Shown: positions 44,485-53,732 of the stretch, piece by piece
Position numbering within the stretch: the first letter of the stretch is position 1
Layout: each line of letters starts with the position of its first letter
Source of the DNA: Lacrimispora indolis DSM 755
Lineage (GTDB): Bacteria; Bacillota; Clostridia; Lachnospirales; Lachnospiraceae
Length of the DNA stretch: 64,000 nucleotides
Direction: 5' to 3'
Assembly: GCF_000526995.1 (NCBI RefSeq)
Contig: NZ_AZUI01000001.1
Coordinates: 434,001-498,000, forward strand
Position numbers and translations under genes: made by a program
Notes under the pieces: model-generated
The model's database searches: none
What the model was told of the DNA's origin: nothing
Seen by the model: the letters and a program-made list of their open reading frames with translations, nothing else

Positions 44485-45444
44485 TGCATCTGCCAGCGTA
44501 CACGCCACAAAGTGATCCGGACGCAGCTCCTTAAGCTCAGGGTTCTTCTGCAGACAAAGGTCACAGGTGAAGTCACAGCGCTTGGAGAACCGGCACTCAT
44601 CGGGTAAGTTTACCGGGGAGGTGATCTCTCCCTTAATCAGCTGTCGCTGCGGACGGTCCTTTCCCACTACCGGGTGTGGGACTGCTGCCAGCAGTGCTTT
44701 GGTGTAGGGGTGAATCGGTTCTGCAAACAAATCATCAGAGCTTGCCTTCTCCACCATCTGCCCCAGATACATGACTGCGATATCATCGGAAAAGTATTTT
44801 ACTACGGACAAATCATGGGTAATGAAGATGTAGGAAAGGCCACGGTCCCTCTGAAGCTGCTTTAAAAGGTTCAGTATCTGTGCCTGAATTGATACATCCA
44901 GGGCGGATACAGGCTCATCACAGACAATGAGTTTGGGATTTACAGCCAGAGCACGGGCAATACCGATCCTCTGGCGTCTTCCGCCATCCAGCTCATGAGG
45001 ATAGGAATTAACGTATCGGGATGAGAGGCCAACAATCTCCATCAGCTCCCGTGTATTTTTCTCAATGGCCGCTTTGCCGCAAACCAGTTTATGTTGGATC
45101 ATTGGCTCACTGATGAGCTGTATGACGCTCTGTCTGGGATCCAGAGACGAAAAGGGATCCTGAAAGATTATCTGCATTTCCGTACGCAGCTTACGCATCT
45201 TTGCAGCGCCGTAAGAGGTGATGTCCTGGCCTTCAAAGGTAATCTTACCGGAGGATGGCGGGGTCAGCTTTAACAGGGTCCGTCCTGTGGTGGACTTGCC
45301 GCAGCCGGATTCCCCTACAATTCCCAAAGTCTTTCCATACTCCAGCTTAAAGCTGACACCGTCTACGGCATGAAGCTGTCCGGCCGGTGTATTAAAATAT
45401 TTTGTCAGATTTTCAATTTCCAATACATATTTACTTCCCGGCAT
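44479..45444 (-). CDS. Oligopeptide/dipeptide ABC transporter ATPase (OppF/DppF type)
   Basis: 321 aa. Walker [17 protein letters not shown]-loop [13 protein letters not shown], Walker [15 protein letters not shown], and the C-terminal oligopeptide extension with the Cys cluster [14 protein letters not shown], which may bind an Fe-S cluster. The signature is [15 protein letters not shown], so the first Ser of LSGGQ is Asp. The start is MPGSKY at 45444 after GGAGG; it overlaps the oppD-type gene by 14 bp. Confidence 0.93.
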   Translation of the reverse strand: MPGSKYVLEIENLTKYFNTPAGQLHAVDGVSFKLEYGKTLGIVGESGCGKSTTGRTLLKLTPPSSGKITFEGQDITSYGAAKMRKLRTEMQIIFQDPFSSLDPRQSVIQLISEPMIQHKLVCGKAAIEKNTRELMEIVGLSSRYVNSYPHELDGGRRQRIGIARALAVNPKLIVCDEPVSALDVSIQAQILNLLKQLQRDRGLSYIFITHDLSVVKYFSDDIAVMYLGQMVEKASSDDLFAEPIHPYTKALLAAVPHPVVGKDRPQRQLIKGEITSPVNLPDECRFSKRCDFTCDLCLQKNPELKELRPDHFVACTLADAI

Positions 45445-46435
45445 CCTCATACCTCCTGAGCTTGAAATTTTTATCCTCATAAGCCAGGCATGCCACAAAA
45501 TGGGTGTCGCCAGCCGGTTTCAACTCCGGCTGTACCTGTAGGCAATGCTCTGCCATATAAGGACAGCGCTCTGCGAAAGAGCAGCCTTCCGGTAAGTTCA
45601 TGGGATCAGGCATCATACCCTGAATGGGCTCCAGTTCCTCGCCCCGCTTTTTTAAGTTCGGCATGGAGTTAAATAATCCTTCCGTATATGGATGAAGGGT
45701 ATGATTGAAAATTTCATCGGCAGTGCCTTTTTCCACCACCTTTCCTGCGTAGATAACCGCCACTTCATCACAGATTTCGGCCACAACGCCAAGATCGTGA
45801 GTGATTAACAGCATAGACATCTCGTATTGTCTGATCAGCCCCTTCATCAGTTCCAGTACCTGTGCCTGGATCGTCACATCCAGGGCTGTAGTCGGCTCAT
45901 CGGCAATCAACAGTTTCGGATTACAAGCCAGGGCAATTGCGATGACCACACGCTGCCTCATACCTCCCGAGAACTGATGGGGATAGTCACAGGCGCGGCT
46001 CTCTGCAATGCCGACCATCTTAAGCATTTCTTTCGCCCGCTCCATGGCTCCTTCTTCGGAGATGTTTTCATGCAGTATAATACTCTCTGCGATCTGCTCA
46101 CCAATGGTCATAACCGGATTCAAGGCAGTCATAGGATCCTGGAAGATCATGGCAACATCGTTGCCCCGCATTTTTTCCAGCTCCTTGGGACTCTTCTTCA
46201 GCACATCATCACCATCCAGCATAATGACACCGTCCCGAATAACCCCCGGCGGATTCGGCACCAGATTTAAAATAGAAAGAGCGGTAGTAGTCTTTCCCGC
46301 GCCGGTCTCACCCACCAGACCCAGGGTTTTTTTCTTGCCAAGCTGCAGATCAAGGCCGCTTACCGCCCGTACACAGCCGTCATCTGTTTCATAATTGATA
46401 ACCAGGTTCTTAATATCTAATATAATATCGTTCAT
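45431..46435 (-). CDS. Oligopeptide/dipeptide ABC transporter ATPase (OppD/DppD type)
   Basis: 334 aa. Walker [18 protein letters not shown]-loop [13 protein letters not shown], signature [15 protein letters not shown], Walker [15 protein letters not shown], and C-terminal Cys cluster [14 protein letters not shown]. The start MNDIIL (46435) follows AGGTGATGAGT; earlier GTG/ATG codons at 46444/46441 lie in that site. Pairs with the OppF-type ATPase to drive import. Confidence 0.93.
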   Translation of the reverse strand: MNDIILDIKNLVINYETDDGCVRAVSGLDLQLGKKKTLGLVGETGAGKTTTALSILNLVPNPPGVIRDGVIMLDGDDVLKKSPKELEKMRGNDVAMIFQDPMTALNPVMTIGEQIAESIILHENISEEGAMERAKEMLKMVGIAESRACDYPHQFSGGMRQRVVIAIALACNPKLLIADEPTTALDVTIQAQVLELMKGLIRQYEMSMLLITHDLGVVAEICDEVAVIYAGKVVEKGTADEIFNHTLHPYTEGLFNSMPNLKKRGEELEPIQGMMPDPMNLPEGCSFAERCPYMAEHCLQVQPELKPAGDTHFVACLAYEDKNFKLRRYEDAGK

Positions 46436-46444
46436 ACTCATCAC

Positions 46445-47314
46445 CTACTTTTTCAGTTTTGGATCCAGCGCATCCCGCAGCCCGTCGCCTAAAAGATTTA
46501 AAGCCAGTACCGTAAACATAATGGCAAGCCCCGGTATTACACAGATATAACTGGAATTTCGGATAAAGTTACGCCCCTCGGAAAGCATTGCTCCCCACTC
46601 CGGTGCCGGGCTTGGAATGCCGATACCCAGGAAGCTTAAGGAAGAGGCGGCTATGATGGTAGTTCCGATGGAAAGGGTAATCTGAACAATGATAGGGGAA
46701 AGACAGTTGGGAAGGATGTGCTTTGCGATAACCTTCCAGGTGGGAAGCCCCATAGCATAGGCTGCCTCCACATATTCCTGTCCCCGGATGGTCATAACGG
46801 AAGCACGGGCGATTCTTGTGAATGCCGTGGCAACCGTCACACACAGAGCCAGCAACAGATTCACCGTACTGGTTCCGAACAGGGACACAATAACAACTGC
46901 AATCATAATATTTGGCACTGCATACAGAATATCGTTTGTTCTCATAACTACCTGATCGATCATGCCGCCGTAATATCCGGCTAAAGCGCCGCAGATCACA
47001 CCCACCACCAGACCGATGGCCACGCTGCCAACACCAATTACCAGGCTGTAGCGGGCTCCGTACAAAACTCTGGCGAAAATGTCACGTCCCAGGTTGTCGG
47101 TGCCGAACCAGTGCTGCGCATTGGCCGGCTGAAGCTTTAATGCGGGGTTAATTCCAATCACTTCCGTGTCATAATCAAAGATAAAACCGCTGGCAATGGC
47201 AACCCCGACCAGCAGCACCAGAAAACCAAGACCGATCATGGCACCTTTGTTTTTCTTAAGCCGCCTCCAGACCTCCTGGGCCTGGGAACGGCTTTTTACA
47301 GTCTCTGCTGCCAT
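46445..47314 (-). CDS. Oligopeptide/nickel ABC transporter permease (OppC/DppC type)
   Basis: 289 aa. N-terminal TM (MIGLGFLVLLVGVAIASGFIF), the OppC loop HWFGTDNLGRDIFARVLYGARYSLVIG, and the EAA loop EYVEAAYAMGLPTWKVIAKHILPNCL. Translated just before the OppD gene. Forms a heterodimeric channel with the OppB-type subunit. Confidence 0.93.
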   Translation of the reverse strand: MAAETVKSRSQAQEVWRRLKKNKGAMIGLGFLVLLVGVAIASGFIFDYDTEVIGINPALKLQPANAQHWFGTDNLGRDIFARVLYGARYSLVIGVGSVAIGLVVGVICGALAGYYGGMIDQVVMRTNDILYAVPNIMIAVVIVSLFGTSTVNLLLALCVTVATAFTRIARASVMTIRGQEYVEAAYAMGLPTWKVIAKHILPNCLSPIIVQITLSIGTTIIAASSLSFLGIGIPSPAPEWGAMLSEGRNFIRNSSYICVIPGLAIMFTVLALNLLGDGLRDALDPKLKK

Positions 47315-47318
47315 GATA

Positions 47319-48254
47319 TCACCTCTTTTTTATATACTGCGCCTTGATACGCGGGTCAAAAAATGCATATACTACGTCCACCAGTACGTTTACGATACTC
47401 ATGAGGACGCAGGACATGATAATAGCCCCGGTTACCATCGGCGTGTCACGTTTGGAAATAGAATCAAAAATCAGCCTTCCGACCCCAGGCCATGCAAATA
47501 CAGTCTCAGCCAGTACAGATCCGGTCAAAACGTTGCTCAGCTGCATACCCACTACGGTGATAATCGGGATCAGGGCATTTTTCAAACCGTGTCTGAGGAT
47601 CACCCGTTTCTCATCCGCCCCTTTCGCCCTGGCAGTGCGCATATAATCCTGACGGAGCACGTCCAGCATGGAAGAGCGTGTGGTCCGGGTAATCAGTGCT
47701 GCAAGTCCCATGCCAACTGTCACGGCAGGGAGAATCAGGGACAGCGGACCACTACGGCCGCTGGATGGCAGCCAGCCCAGCTTTAGTGAAAACAAAAGCA
47801 TGAGCATGAGCCCAAGCCAGAAGTTTGGCATGGAAACACCGAAAAGTGCAAACACCATCCCAAGATTATCCTTCCAGGTATTCTGGCGTATGGCAGTATA
47901 AATGCCAAGAGGGATTGCGATCAGCACTGACACGAAAACAGAGGCGCAGGCCAGCTGCATGGTGGCCGGCAGCCTTTGTATGTAAGCCTGGAAAACATCC
48001 TTTTTTGTTACATAGGAGGTGCCCAGATCGCCCTTCAGCATTCCGCCCATGTACTTAAAATAGCGAATAACAAACGGATCATTAAGCCCCAGTTCTTCCC
48101 GGATCATCTCGATCTGAGCCTCTGACGCATTGTCAGGGGCCAGAGCGAGGACCGGATCTCCTCCCGTCATGTTCATGGCGGAGTAGATCAGAAACGACGT
48201 TATCAGGATCACCGGGATCATGAGAAGCAGTCTGTTTAATAAATATCGTCCCAT
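47319..48254 (-). CDS. Oligopeptide/nickel ABC transporter permease (OppB/DppB type)
   Basis: 311 aa: MGRYLLNRLLLMIPVILITSFLIY, the family segment GDLGTSYVTKKDVFQAYIQRLPATMQLA, and the EAA loop DYMRTARAKGADEKRVILRHGLKNALIP. The start ATG 48254 follows AGAGGTTTGCTT. Lies 13 bp after the binding-protein gene and 4 bp before oppC. Confidence 0.93.
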   Translation of the reverse strand: MGRYLLNRLLLMIPVILITSFLIYSAMNMTGGDPVLALAPDNASEAQIEMIREELGLNDPFVIRYFKYMGGMLKGDLGTSYVTKKDVFQAYIQRLPATMQLACASVFVSVLIAIPLGIYTAIRQNTWKDNLGMVFALFGVSMPNFWLGLMLMLLFSLKLGWLPSSGRSGPLSLILPAVTVGMGLAALITRTTRSSMLDVLRQDYMRTARAKGADEKRVILRHGLKNALIPIITVVGMQLSNVLTGSVLAETVFAWPGVGRLIFDSISKRDTPMVTGAIIMSCVLMSIVNVLVDVVYAFFDPRIKAQYIKKR

Positions 48255-48267
48255 AAGCAAACCTCTT

Positions 48268-49806
48268 CTATTCTGTCACGTAAGCGAATCTCCAATCGTG
48301 GTTTCCGCCGCCATATAGGCAGGTGTCCTGCAGATTCTTATTGTAGGCAATGATTAAATTCTTAATGTACAGCGGAACCTGCGGGACTGCTTCAACCAGG
48401 TATTTCTGCAGCTCTTTGGAGTATTCCAGGCGCTTATCCTGATCTTTTTCAGTCAGAATTAAGTCGGTCAGCTCATCAGCCCTCGGATCGGAGTAATGAT
48501 GATAATTGCTGCCGGAACCGGTGTAGTATAAGTCCCGATATACGAAATCAACCTTGCTGTCCTCGTTCCATCTCCACAAATACAGGCCTTGGCTACCATT
48601 TACACACTCGGTCTTCAGTGTGGCCGGCTCCACGGTCTGGATTTCAATATCCATACCGATTACTTTTAGGTTCGCCTGAATCAACTGAGCTACCTGGCCG
48701 TAATCGCTCTCGTTGGAGATAAGTAATGGTATTTTGCCGCCTGGGGTATAGCCGCTCTCAGCCAATGCGGCCTTTGCAGCATTCACATCATAGGGATGAC
48801 CTTCCATGTCATCAAAAAAGCTCCACAGGCCACGGTTTAAAATAGTAGTCTGAGACTGTCCCTTCCCCATCAGAACCACATCAATGATAGATTCCCGGTC
48901 AATCGCATGTGCCACCGCCTGTCTTACTTTTAAGTTGTCCCACGGAAGCCTTGTTACGTTGAAGCCAAGATAGAACAGACGGGTACCGGGTCTCTCAAAT
49001 ACGGTTACGTTTTCATCAGCTTCCAGATCCGGCAGGTTGTCCATGGACGGATCGATACAGACATCAATTTCACCGTTTTGAAGGGCAATGGCCCTGGTAG
49101 AAGCTTCCTTGATCGGACGGAAGGTAATGCGGTCGGACCCCCCTTTCTTGTCCCCCCAATAGTTCTCATTCCTTACGAAGGTTACTTGCTCATCTGGTTC
49201 CCACTTATCCAGTTTGTACGGACCGGAACCGATTAAGTAGGGCTCGTCCATACCGCTCTCATAAGCTGCTTTGGACTGAATGCTCACAGGAACAGAGGCA
49301 AGAGACTGTAAGAACTCGTTTGAGTAACTGTCAATAACCAACTCAACGGTCAGTGAGTCGATAACATTGACTTCAACAAGTCCCTTTAATACGCTGAGCC
49401 CATTTTGAAGGCCCATATCATAAGTGAACTTAACATCCTCCGCGGTCAGCGGGGAGCCGTCGGAGAAGCACATGTTATCATATAGTTTAAACTCGATGTG
49501 GGTGTCGTCTTTAAACTCCCAGCCTGTGCACAGACGCGGCTCAATCGTACCTTCATTTGTGAAGAAAATCAGAGTTTCGTGAGTGAGCTTCAATACAATG
49601 TTGTTGGTAGCATCCTGCTGTTTCTGTAAATCCAGGTTGTTGATATCGGCGGCGGTTCCGATAATCAGTTCCTCTTTTCGGGCAGGGGCACCGGCCTCAG
49701 ACTGGGCCTGGCTCTCTGTCTTGCTGGTATTGGCGCTTTCTCCGCAGCCTGTAAGAACAAACATTGTAAGACTTACAGTAAACAGTAAATTAATCCATTT
49801 TTTCAT
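48268..49806 (-). CDS. Peptide/nickel-binding lipoprotein (solute-binding family 5)
   Basis: 512 aa. Lipobox LTGC after a hydrophobic N-terminus, then family-5 features: DINNLDLQKQQDATNNIVLKLTHETLIF, GWEFKDDTHIEFKLYDNMCFSDGSPLTAEDVKFTYD, GSGPYKLDKWEPDEQVTFVRNENYWGD, VRQAVAHAIDRESII. Start after AGGAGGAAAA. First gene of the operon and divergent from a two-component system that probably controls it. Peptide versus nickel specificity is unresolved. Confidence 0.92.
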   Translation of the reverse strand: MKKWINLLFTVSLTMFVLTGCGESANTSKTESQAQSEAGAPARKEELIIGTAADINNLDLQKQQDATNNIVLKLTHETLIFFTNEGTIEPRLCTGWEFKDDTHIEFKLYDNMCFSDGSPLTAEDVKFTYDMGLQNGLSVLKGLVEVNVIDSLTVELVIDSYSNEFLQSLASVPVSIQSKAAYESGMDEPYLIGSGPYKLDKWEPDEQVTFVRNENYWGDKKGGSDRITFRPIKEASTRAIALQNGEIDVCIDPSMDNLPDLEADENVTVFERPGTRLFYLGFNVTRLPWDNLKVRQAVAHAIDRESIIDVVLMGKGQSQTTILNRGLWSFFDDMEGHPYDVNAAKAALAESGYTPGGKIPLLISNESDYGQVAQLIQANLKVIGMDIEIQTVEPATLKTECVNGSQGLYLWRWNEDSKVDFVYRDLYYTGSGSNYHHYSDPRADELTDLILTEKDQDKRLEYSKELQKYLVEAVPQVPLYIKNLIIAYNKNLQDTCLYGGGNHDWRFAYVTE

Positions 49807-49829
49807 TTTTTCCTCCTGTTATTCCTTTT

Positions 49830-49867
49830 ACATATGTGTATATTCTACAAAATTCTATCACATATGT
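49830..49867. promoter_or_regulatory. Inverted repeat ACATATGTG-N20-CACATATGT
   Basis: Perfect 9-bp arms (49830-49838 and 49859-49867), each arm itself containing the palindrome ACATATGT. Lies 24 bp upstream of the binding-protein gene. Good candidate for binding of the adjacent OmpR-type regulator. Confidence 0.6.
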
Positions 49868-49914
49868 TGATTTTATTGTTGACTTTATAATAAAATAAAT
49901 TTATGGCGATCATG

Positions 49915-49970
49915 TGGCATTTTACGTTCAAATTTGTGAACTTTATGTCAAAAAAGACATGAAAATGCCA
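49915..49970. promoter_or_regulatory. Nested inverted repeats upstream of the response-regulator gene
   Basis: Outer arms TGGCATTTT (49915-49923) and AAAATGCCA (49962-49970) enclose two side-by-side hairpins, GTTCA/TGAAC (49926-49941) and ATGTC/GACAT (49945-49960). Together they form a three-stem, cloverleaf-like symmetry 42 bp before the start codon. May be a regulator-binding cassette or a structured leader. Confidence 0.55.
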
Positions 49971-50011
49971 TAAATTCATATTATAGTGGTAATAGAAAGG
50001 GAGGTACATGA

Positions 50012-50710
50012 ATGACAACAATACTGATCTGTGACGATAACCGGCAACTTGTTTCCGTTCTGACCGAGTACTGTGTCAGGGAGGGTTACACAGTACACAG
50101 GGCTCATGATGGACAGCAGGCCCTTGAAATATATGAAAGAGAGGATATTGATCTGGTTCTTTTGGACATCATGATGCCGATCAAGGATGGTTTTGAAGTG
50201 TGCCGGCAGATCCGCAGCAGTTCCACTATCCCCATTATCATGATCACGGCACGGGGAGAGGACTTTGAGAAGATCATGGGACTGGATATCGGTGCCGACG
50301 ATTATATTGTAAAGCCCTTTTCACCGGGCGAGGTGATGGCCAGGATACGTGCCATTATGCGGCGTATTGATCAGGCTTCGGGAAATCTGCAGCAGAAGCA
50401 GTTATTCATGTATGACAATTTAAAGATCTCCTTGGACAACCTTACGGTGACGGTAAATGAATTCCCTGTCAACCTGACAAAGAAGGAGATTGAACTTCTC
50501 TGGCTGATGGCCACCCACCGTAACAGGGTATATACCCGAAACAATCTGTTGGATCTGGTGTGGGGCGTGGATTACTTTGGTGACCCGCGCACCATAGATA
50601 CCCATATTAAGCGGCTCCGTTACAAGCTGTCTGATATCAGCCATCCCAACTGGCAGATCAAGACGGTCTGGGGCTCCGGCTATAAATTTGAGATCAGGCA
50701 GGACCGGTGA
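50012..50710 (+). CDS. OmpR/PhoB-type response regulator
   Basis: 232 aa. Receiver domain with acidic pocket (LICDDNRQ), phospho-acceptor Asp in LVLLDIMMPIKDGF and conserved Lys in DYIVKPFSPGE. C-terminal winged helix (LTKKEIELLWLMATHRNRVYTRNNLLDLVWG, DPRTIDTHIKRLRYKL). Start after AAGGGAGGTACATGA. Directly followed by its sensor kinase, and divergent from the oligopeptide transporter. Confidence 0.94.
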   Translation: MTTILICDDNRQLVSVLTEYCVREGYTVHRAHDGQQALEIYEREDIDLVLLDIMMPIKDGFEVCRQIRSSSTIPIIMITARGEDFEKIMGLDIGADDYIVKPFSPGEVMARIRAIMRRIDQASGNLQQKQLFMYDNLKISLDNLTVTVNEFPVNLTKKEIELLWLMATHRNRVYTRNNLLDLVWGVDYFGDPRTIDTHIKRLRYKLSDISHPNWQIKTVWGSGYKFEIRQDR

Positions 50711-50714
50711 TAAA

Positions 50715-52202
50715 ATGAAACAAAAACTAACCGCCCAGATCCTTCTCTATTTTACCGCAGCACTTGTTCTGATGTGCAGTACGGTAGGAGGCATTTTTCT
50801 GATTATTTATACCAGAACTACAGTGCTTAATTATCGGTCAGGCTTTATACAGAAAACAGAGGCCATCGCGCATTCCCTATGCGTGTATTTTGAGCAGGAG
50901 TTACCGGAGAATTATCCGATTGAGACGGGGCTTAAAGAGCAGATGAAGCAGAACAACTTAAGACTTGGAATTTATCTGGATTTCATAGATAACATTGCCC
51001 TAAGCAACCTTTGGATCGTGGACAGCGCCACACAGACGATCCACGTGGAATTTGGCAAATACAATATTACCTATTCCTCCATTCCCGCAGAAGTGCGGTC
51101 ACTCATTGACCAGGCCATGAAGGGAGAAACCTCTGTCAGTGAACGGTGGTCCGATCGGATGCTGGAGAAAAACTTCATTATTGCTTCCCCAGTGAAGTTC
51201 TCTGATGGCAGGACAGTAGCGGTGGTGGTCATCCATGCCCGCACCGGAGACATGTTTTCCACAATTCTGGAAGCCGGCTGGGTGCTGGCCGGGAGTATGC
51301 TCATCGCTCTGCTGGTGCTGATCATACCGTGTCTCAAGTTCTCACGTACCATTGTAAATCCGCTGAAATGTATGGTAGAAATTACCGTAAGGATGACCAA
51401 AGGCGATTATACGGCAAAGACCGGTGTAAAACGCCAGGATGAGCTTGGAATCCTTGCCAATAACATGGACATACTTTCGGTACGGCTTAAAGAAGCGGAC
51501 AGGCAGCAGGCGGAGCTGGAACAATTGCGCAAGACTTATATTTCCAATATCTCCCATGAATTACGTACCCCGGTTGCGGTGATCCGCAGTTCTTTGGAAG
51601 CGCTCTGTGATGGGATTGTGACAGGACAGGAGCAGGTACAGAAATACTATAAGGAGATGCTGACAGAAAGCGTTCATATGAACCGGATGGTCAATGACCT
51701 TTTGGAACTGTCCCGATTGCAAAATCCCAGCTATCATATAGAAAAACAGCAAATTGACTTTATGATGGTCGTAGAGGATGCGGTCCGTACCTTAAGGCAC
51801 ATCGCACATAATGGGGGACATATCATAGAATTAAATACACAGGACGGTGAAATATTTCCTTTCTGGGGGGATTATGGCAGATTGCGTCAGATGCTGGTAA
51901 CCGTGTTGGATAACGCCGTCAAGTTTTCGCTGCCAGGAGAGTCAATTGGAGTGTCAGTCACCATTGACGCCAATAACTGCACTGCAATCATCAGCAACAG
52001 AGGGATCGGCATACAGGAAAAGGATCTGCCTCATGTGTTTGAGGAGTATTATATGTCCATTGGGGAAAACAACCGGACGGGAACCGGTCTTGGTCTGGCA
52101 ATTGCGAAACGGATCGCAGACCGCCATAACATCAACATCCAGGTTACTTCAGTGCCCGGTGAGAAAACTTCTTTTATCTTCCGGATCCCCTGGCAGAAAT
52201 AA
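50715..52202 (+). CDS. Sensor histidine kinase
   Basis: 495 aa membrane kinase. TM1 about 8-32 (ILLYFTAALVLMCSTVGGIFLIIY), an extracellular sensor of about 150 residues, TM2 about 180-205 (GWVLAGSMLIALLVLIIPCL), HAMP linker, HisKA with the phospho-His in YISNISHELRTPVAVIRSSLEAL, then the ATPase domain with N-box (LDNAVKFS), SNRGIGIQ and TGTGLGLAIAK. The start ATG 50715 lies 4 bp after the regulator stop. Partner of the 50012 regulator. Confidence 0.94.
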   Translation: MKQKLTAQILLYFTAALVLMCSTVGGIFLIIYTRTTVLNYRSGFIQKTEAIAHSLCVYFEQELPENYPIETGLKEQMKQNNLRLGIYLDFIDNIALSNLWIVDSATQTIHVEFGKYNITYSSIPAEVRSLIDQAMKGETSVSERWSDRMLEKNFIIASPVKFSDGRTVAVVVIHARTGDMFSTILEAGWVLAGSMLIALLVLIIPCLKFSRTIVNPLKCMVEITVRMTKGDYTAKTGVKRQDELGILANNMDILSVRLKEADRQQAELEQLRKTYISNISHELRTPVAVIRSSLEALCDGIVTGQEQVQKYYKEMLTESVHMNRMVNDLLELSRLQNPSYHIEKQQIDFMMVVEDAVRTLRHIAHNGGHIIELNTQDGEIFPFWGDYGRLRQMLVTVLDNAVKFSLPGESIGVSVTIDANNCTAIISNRGIGIQEKDLPHVFEEYYMSIGENNRTGTGLGLAIAKRIADRHNINIQVTSVPGEKTSFIFRIPWQK

Positions 52203-52216
52203 TCTGATTCCATCAT

Positions 52217-52242
52217 ACAAAAAAGCCGGCATTAGGCCGGCT
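52217..52242 (-). terminator. Terminator of the DUF5131 gene
   Basis: AGCCGGC-N5-GCCGGCT stem followed on the minus strand by TTTTTTGT. Confidence 0.75.
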
Positions 52243-52354
52243 GGAAAGGAACTGACGCTCCATCTTTTAAGGGACTTTGGCCCTGTTACATCATATCTAA
52301 TTTAGTATGATTCTAAAACCGGACAAATTAATCTGCGCATTGGAGTGTTTTCCA

Positions 52355-53077
52355 TTAAAATAACCTTTTACCATCTGAAATATTTATATCAAATCCATTC
52401 GCCACACTGGTTTGCTTATATGGATTTATCTGATCCACCACTCCGTCATGTCTAAATAATGAGCCTGTGTTTTTAAACCAAAATGTTATATTTGCTTTTA
52501 CGCATTGGTCACGGATATTAAGTATCCAATCATAATCACATACACGGGCTTCTCGCCCTGTTTCACCACCAACTGTAACATGATCTACTCCATGAAGATA
52601 AGGTGTTAAATCTATGGCTTCTAAAAGTGGCGCACAGGCTATAAAGCGCCGTTTTATGGGATAGGATAAAAATAATGGAAGTCTATAGTCCGCCAGTTCT
52701 TGACTTTCCACAGTACACCCGATATTTACATTGTCATATCCTGCTCCCCAATCCAACGGAAGCGACACAAGGAATCGGTCAATTCGTTTTGTTAGAATCA
52801 AAAATTCTATATCTGCTCTTTCCCGAATCATAGCCCAAACTTCTTTCCGCCATTCATCAGCCTCAGGAAGGAAGAAATCAGTTGCAAAACAAGTTGCAAG
52901 AATTTTGTCTCCTTTTATTCTATATTCGCCTTTTGCATTTGTCTTTAAAGGCCAATCGAATTTATCTGTCTTTTGAATACTGCTTTGGCCGTAGCGTTTT
53001 GCGTGCGGTCCATAGAAATAACAATGTGTACAGCCATCACTTATTTTATAACAGCCTGTCCATGGTTCCCAATTCAT
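52355..53077 (-). CDS. DUF5131 family protein (phage Gp37/Gp68-like)
   Basis: 240 aa: MNWEPWTGCYKISDGCTHCYFYGPHAKRY, with a Cys pattern CX6CX2C near the N-terminus reminiscent of a radical-SAM or metal site, then DIEFLILTKRIDRFL, NVNIGCTVESQELADYRL, DHVTVGGETGREARVCDYDWI. The family is known from phage Gp37/Gp68 and many bacterial genomes; chemistry unknown. The start is MNWEPW (53077) after AAGGAGGAAATCT. No phage genes surround it. Confidence 0.85.
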   Translation of the reverse strand: MNWEPWTGCYKISDGCTHCYFYGPHAKRYGQSSIQKTDKFDWPLKTNAKGEYRIKGDKILATCFATDFFLPEADEWRKEVWAMIRERADIEFLILTKRIDRFLVSLPLDWGAGYDNVNIGCTVESQELADYRLPLFLSYPIKRRFIACAPLLEAIDLTPYLHGVDHVTVGGETGREARVCDYDWILNIRDQCVKANITFWFKNTGSLFRHDGVVDQINPYKQTSVANGFDINISDGKRLF

Positions 53078-53201
53078 AGATTTCCTCCTTACAAATGTTC
53101 CTGTCATCCCATATATTCTAGGCAATTAAAACGACGGCTTTATTTTACCAAATCCGCCATGTATTTATATATCAAAGCACAATTCATACTGTTTCACAGC
53201 T

Positions 53202-53522
53202 TCAACTGTTTGCAAGCTCTTCCTGACTCAGGCGCGTTATTTGATATAAACCACAGGACGAAAGCTGAATAAGCAGCAGAATCCCATAGTGATTGGATTC
53301 CATTCCTAACAAAACAGGTGTCATAGAGGCTCCCCAAAGCTCCGCAATTACAGCGTTTCCATCAAATGCAAGCGACAATGTTCCGCAAGCATCAGGCATG
53401 AGCGTATATTGATCTATAAATGTATCTCTCTCTGGAAAAACAATGTTGTAATAGAGAATATATTTTCTCATACTTATATGTGAGGGAAACATATTGAATT
53501 GCTTGTTATTATTGATAATCAA
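53202..53522 (-). pseudogene. AraC-type regulator remnant, N-terminal sensor domain only
   Basis: 106 codons: MFPSHISMRKYILYYNIVFPERDTF, QYTLMPDACGTLSLAFDGNAVIAELWGAS. This matches the N-terminal domain (DUF6597-like) of AraC regulators, but the frame ends (LANS, stop) before any helix-turn-helix and the downstream 120 bp do not encode one. Probably truncated by deletion. A function as stand-alone sensor cannot be excluded. The gap 53523-53732 shows no gene. Confidence 0.6.
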
Positions 53523-53732
53523 ATCATTTCCCCCTCATTTTTTATAGCGGATATAACGTTGTTGGTAACTATTTCTGCCTGTGTTTTTTTAATCGATTTT
53601 TTAATATTAAATCCACGCTGTTTATATTATATGACCAGTTGTTAAACACATCAAGGGCGCTGTTCAAAATGCATTTTCCGTCTTTCCTGCTTTTTTACAG
53701 TCTGAGCGGTCGTTTCAAAAGCCCGCAAAGTT

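Noticed and set aside
52355..53522. Prophage remnant suggested by the DUF5131 (phage Gp37/Gp68) protein
   Set aside because: No integrase, structural or replication phage genes nearby; the family is common in bacterial chromosomes.
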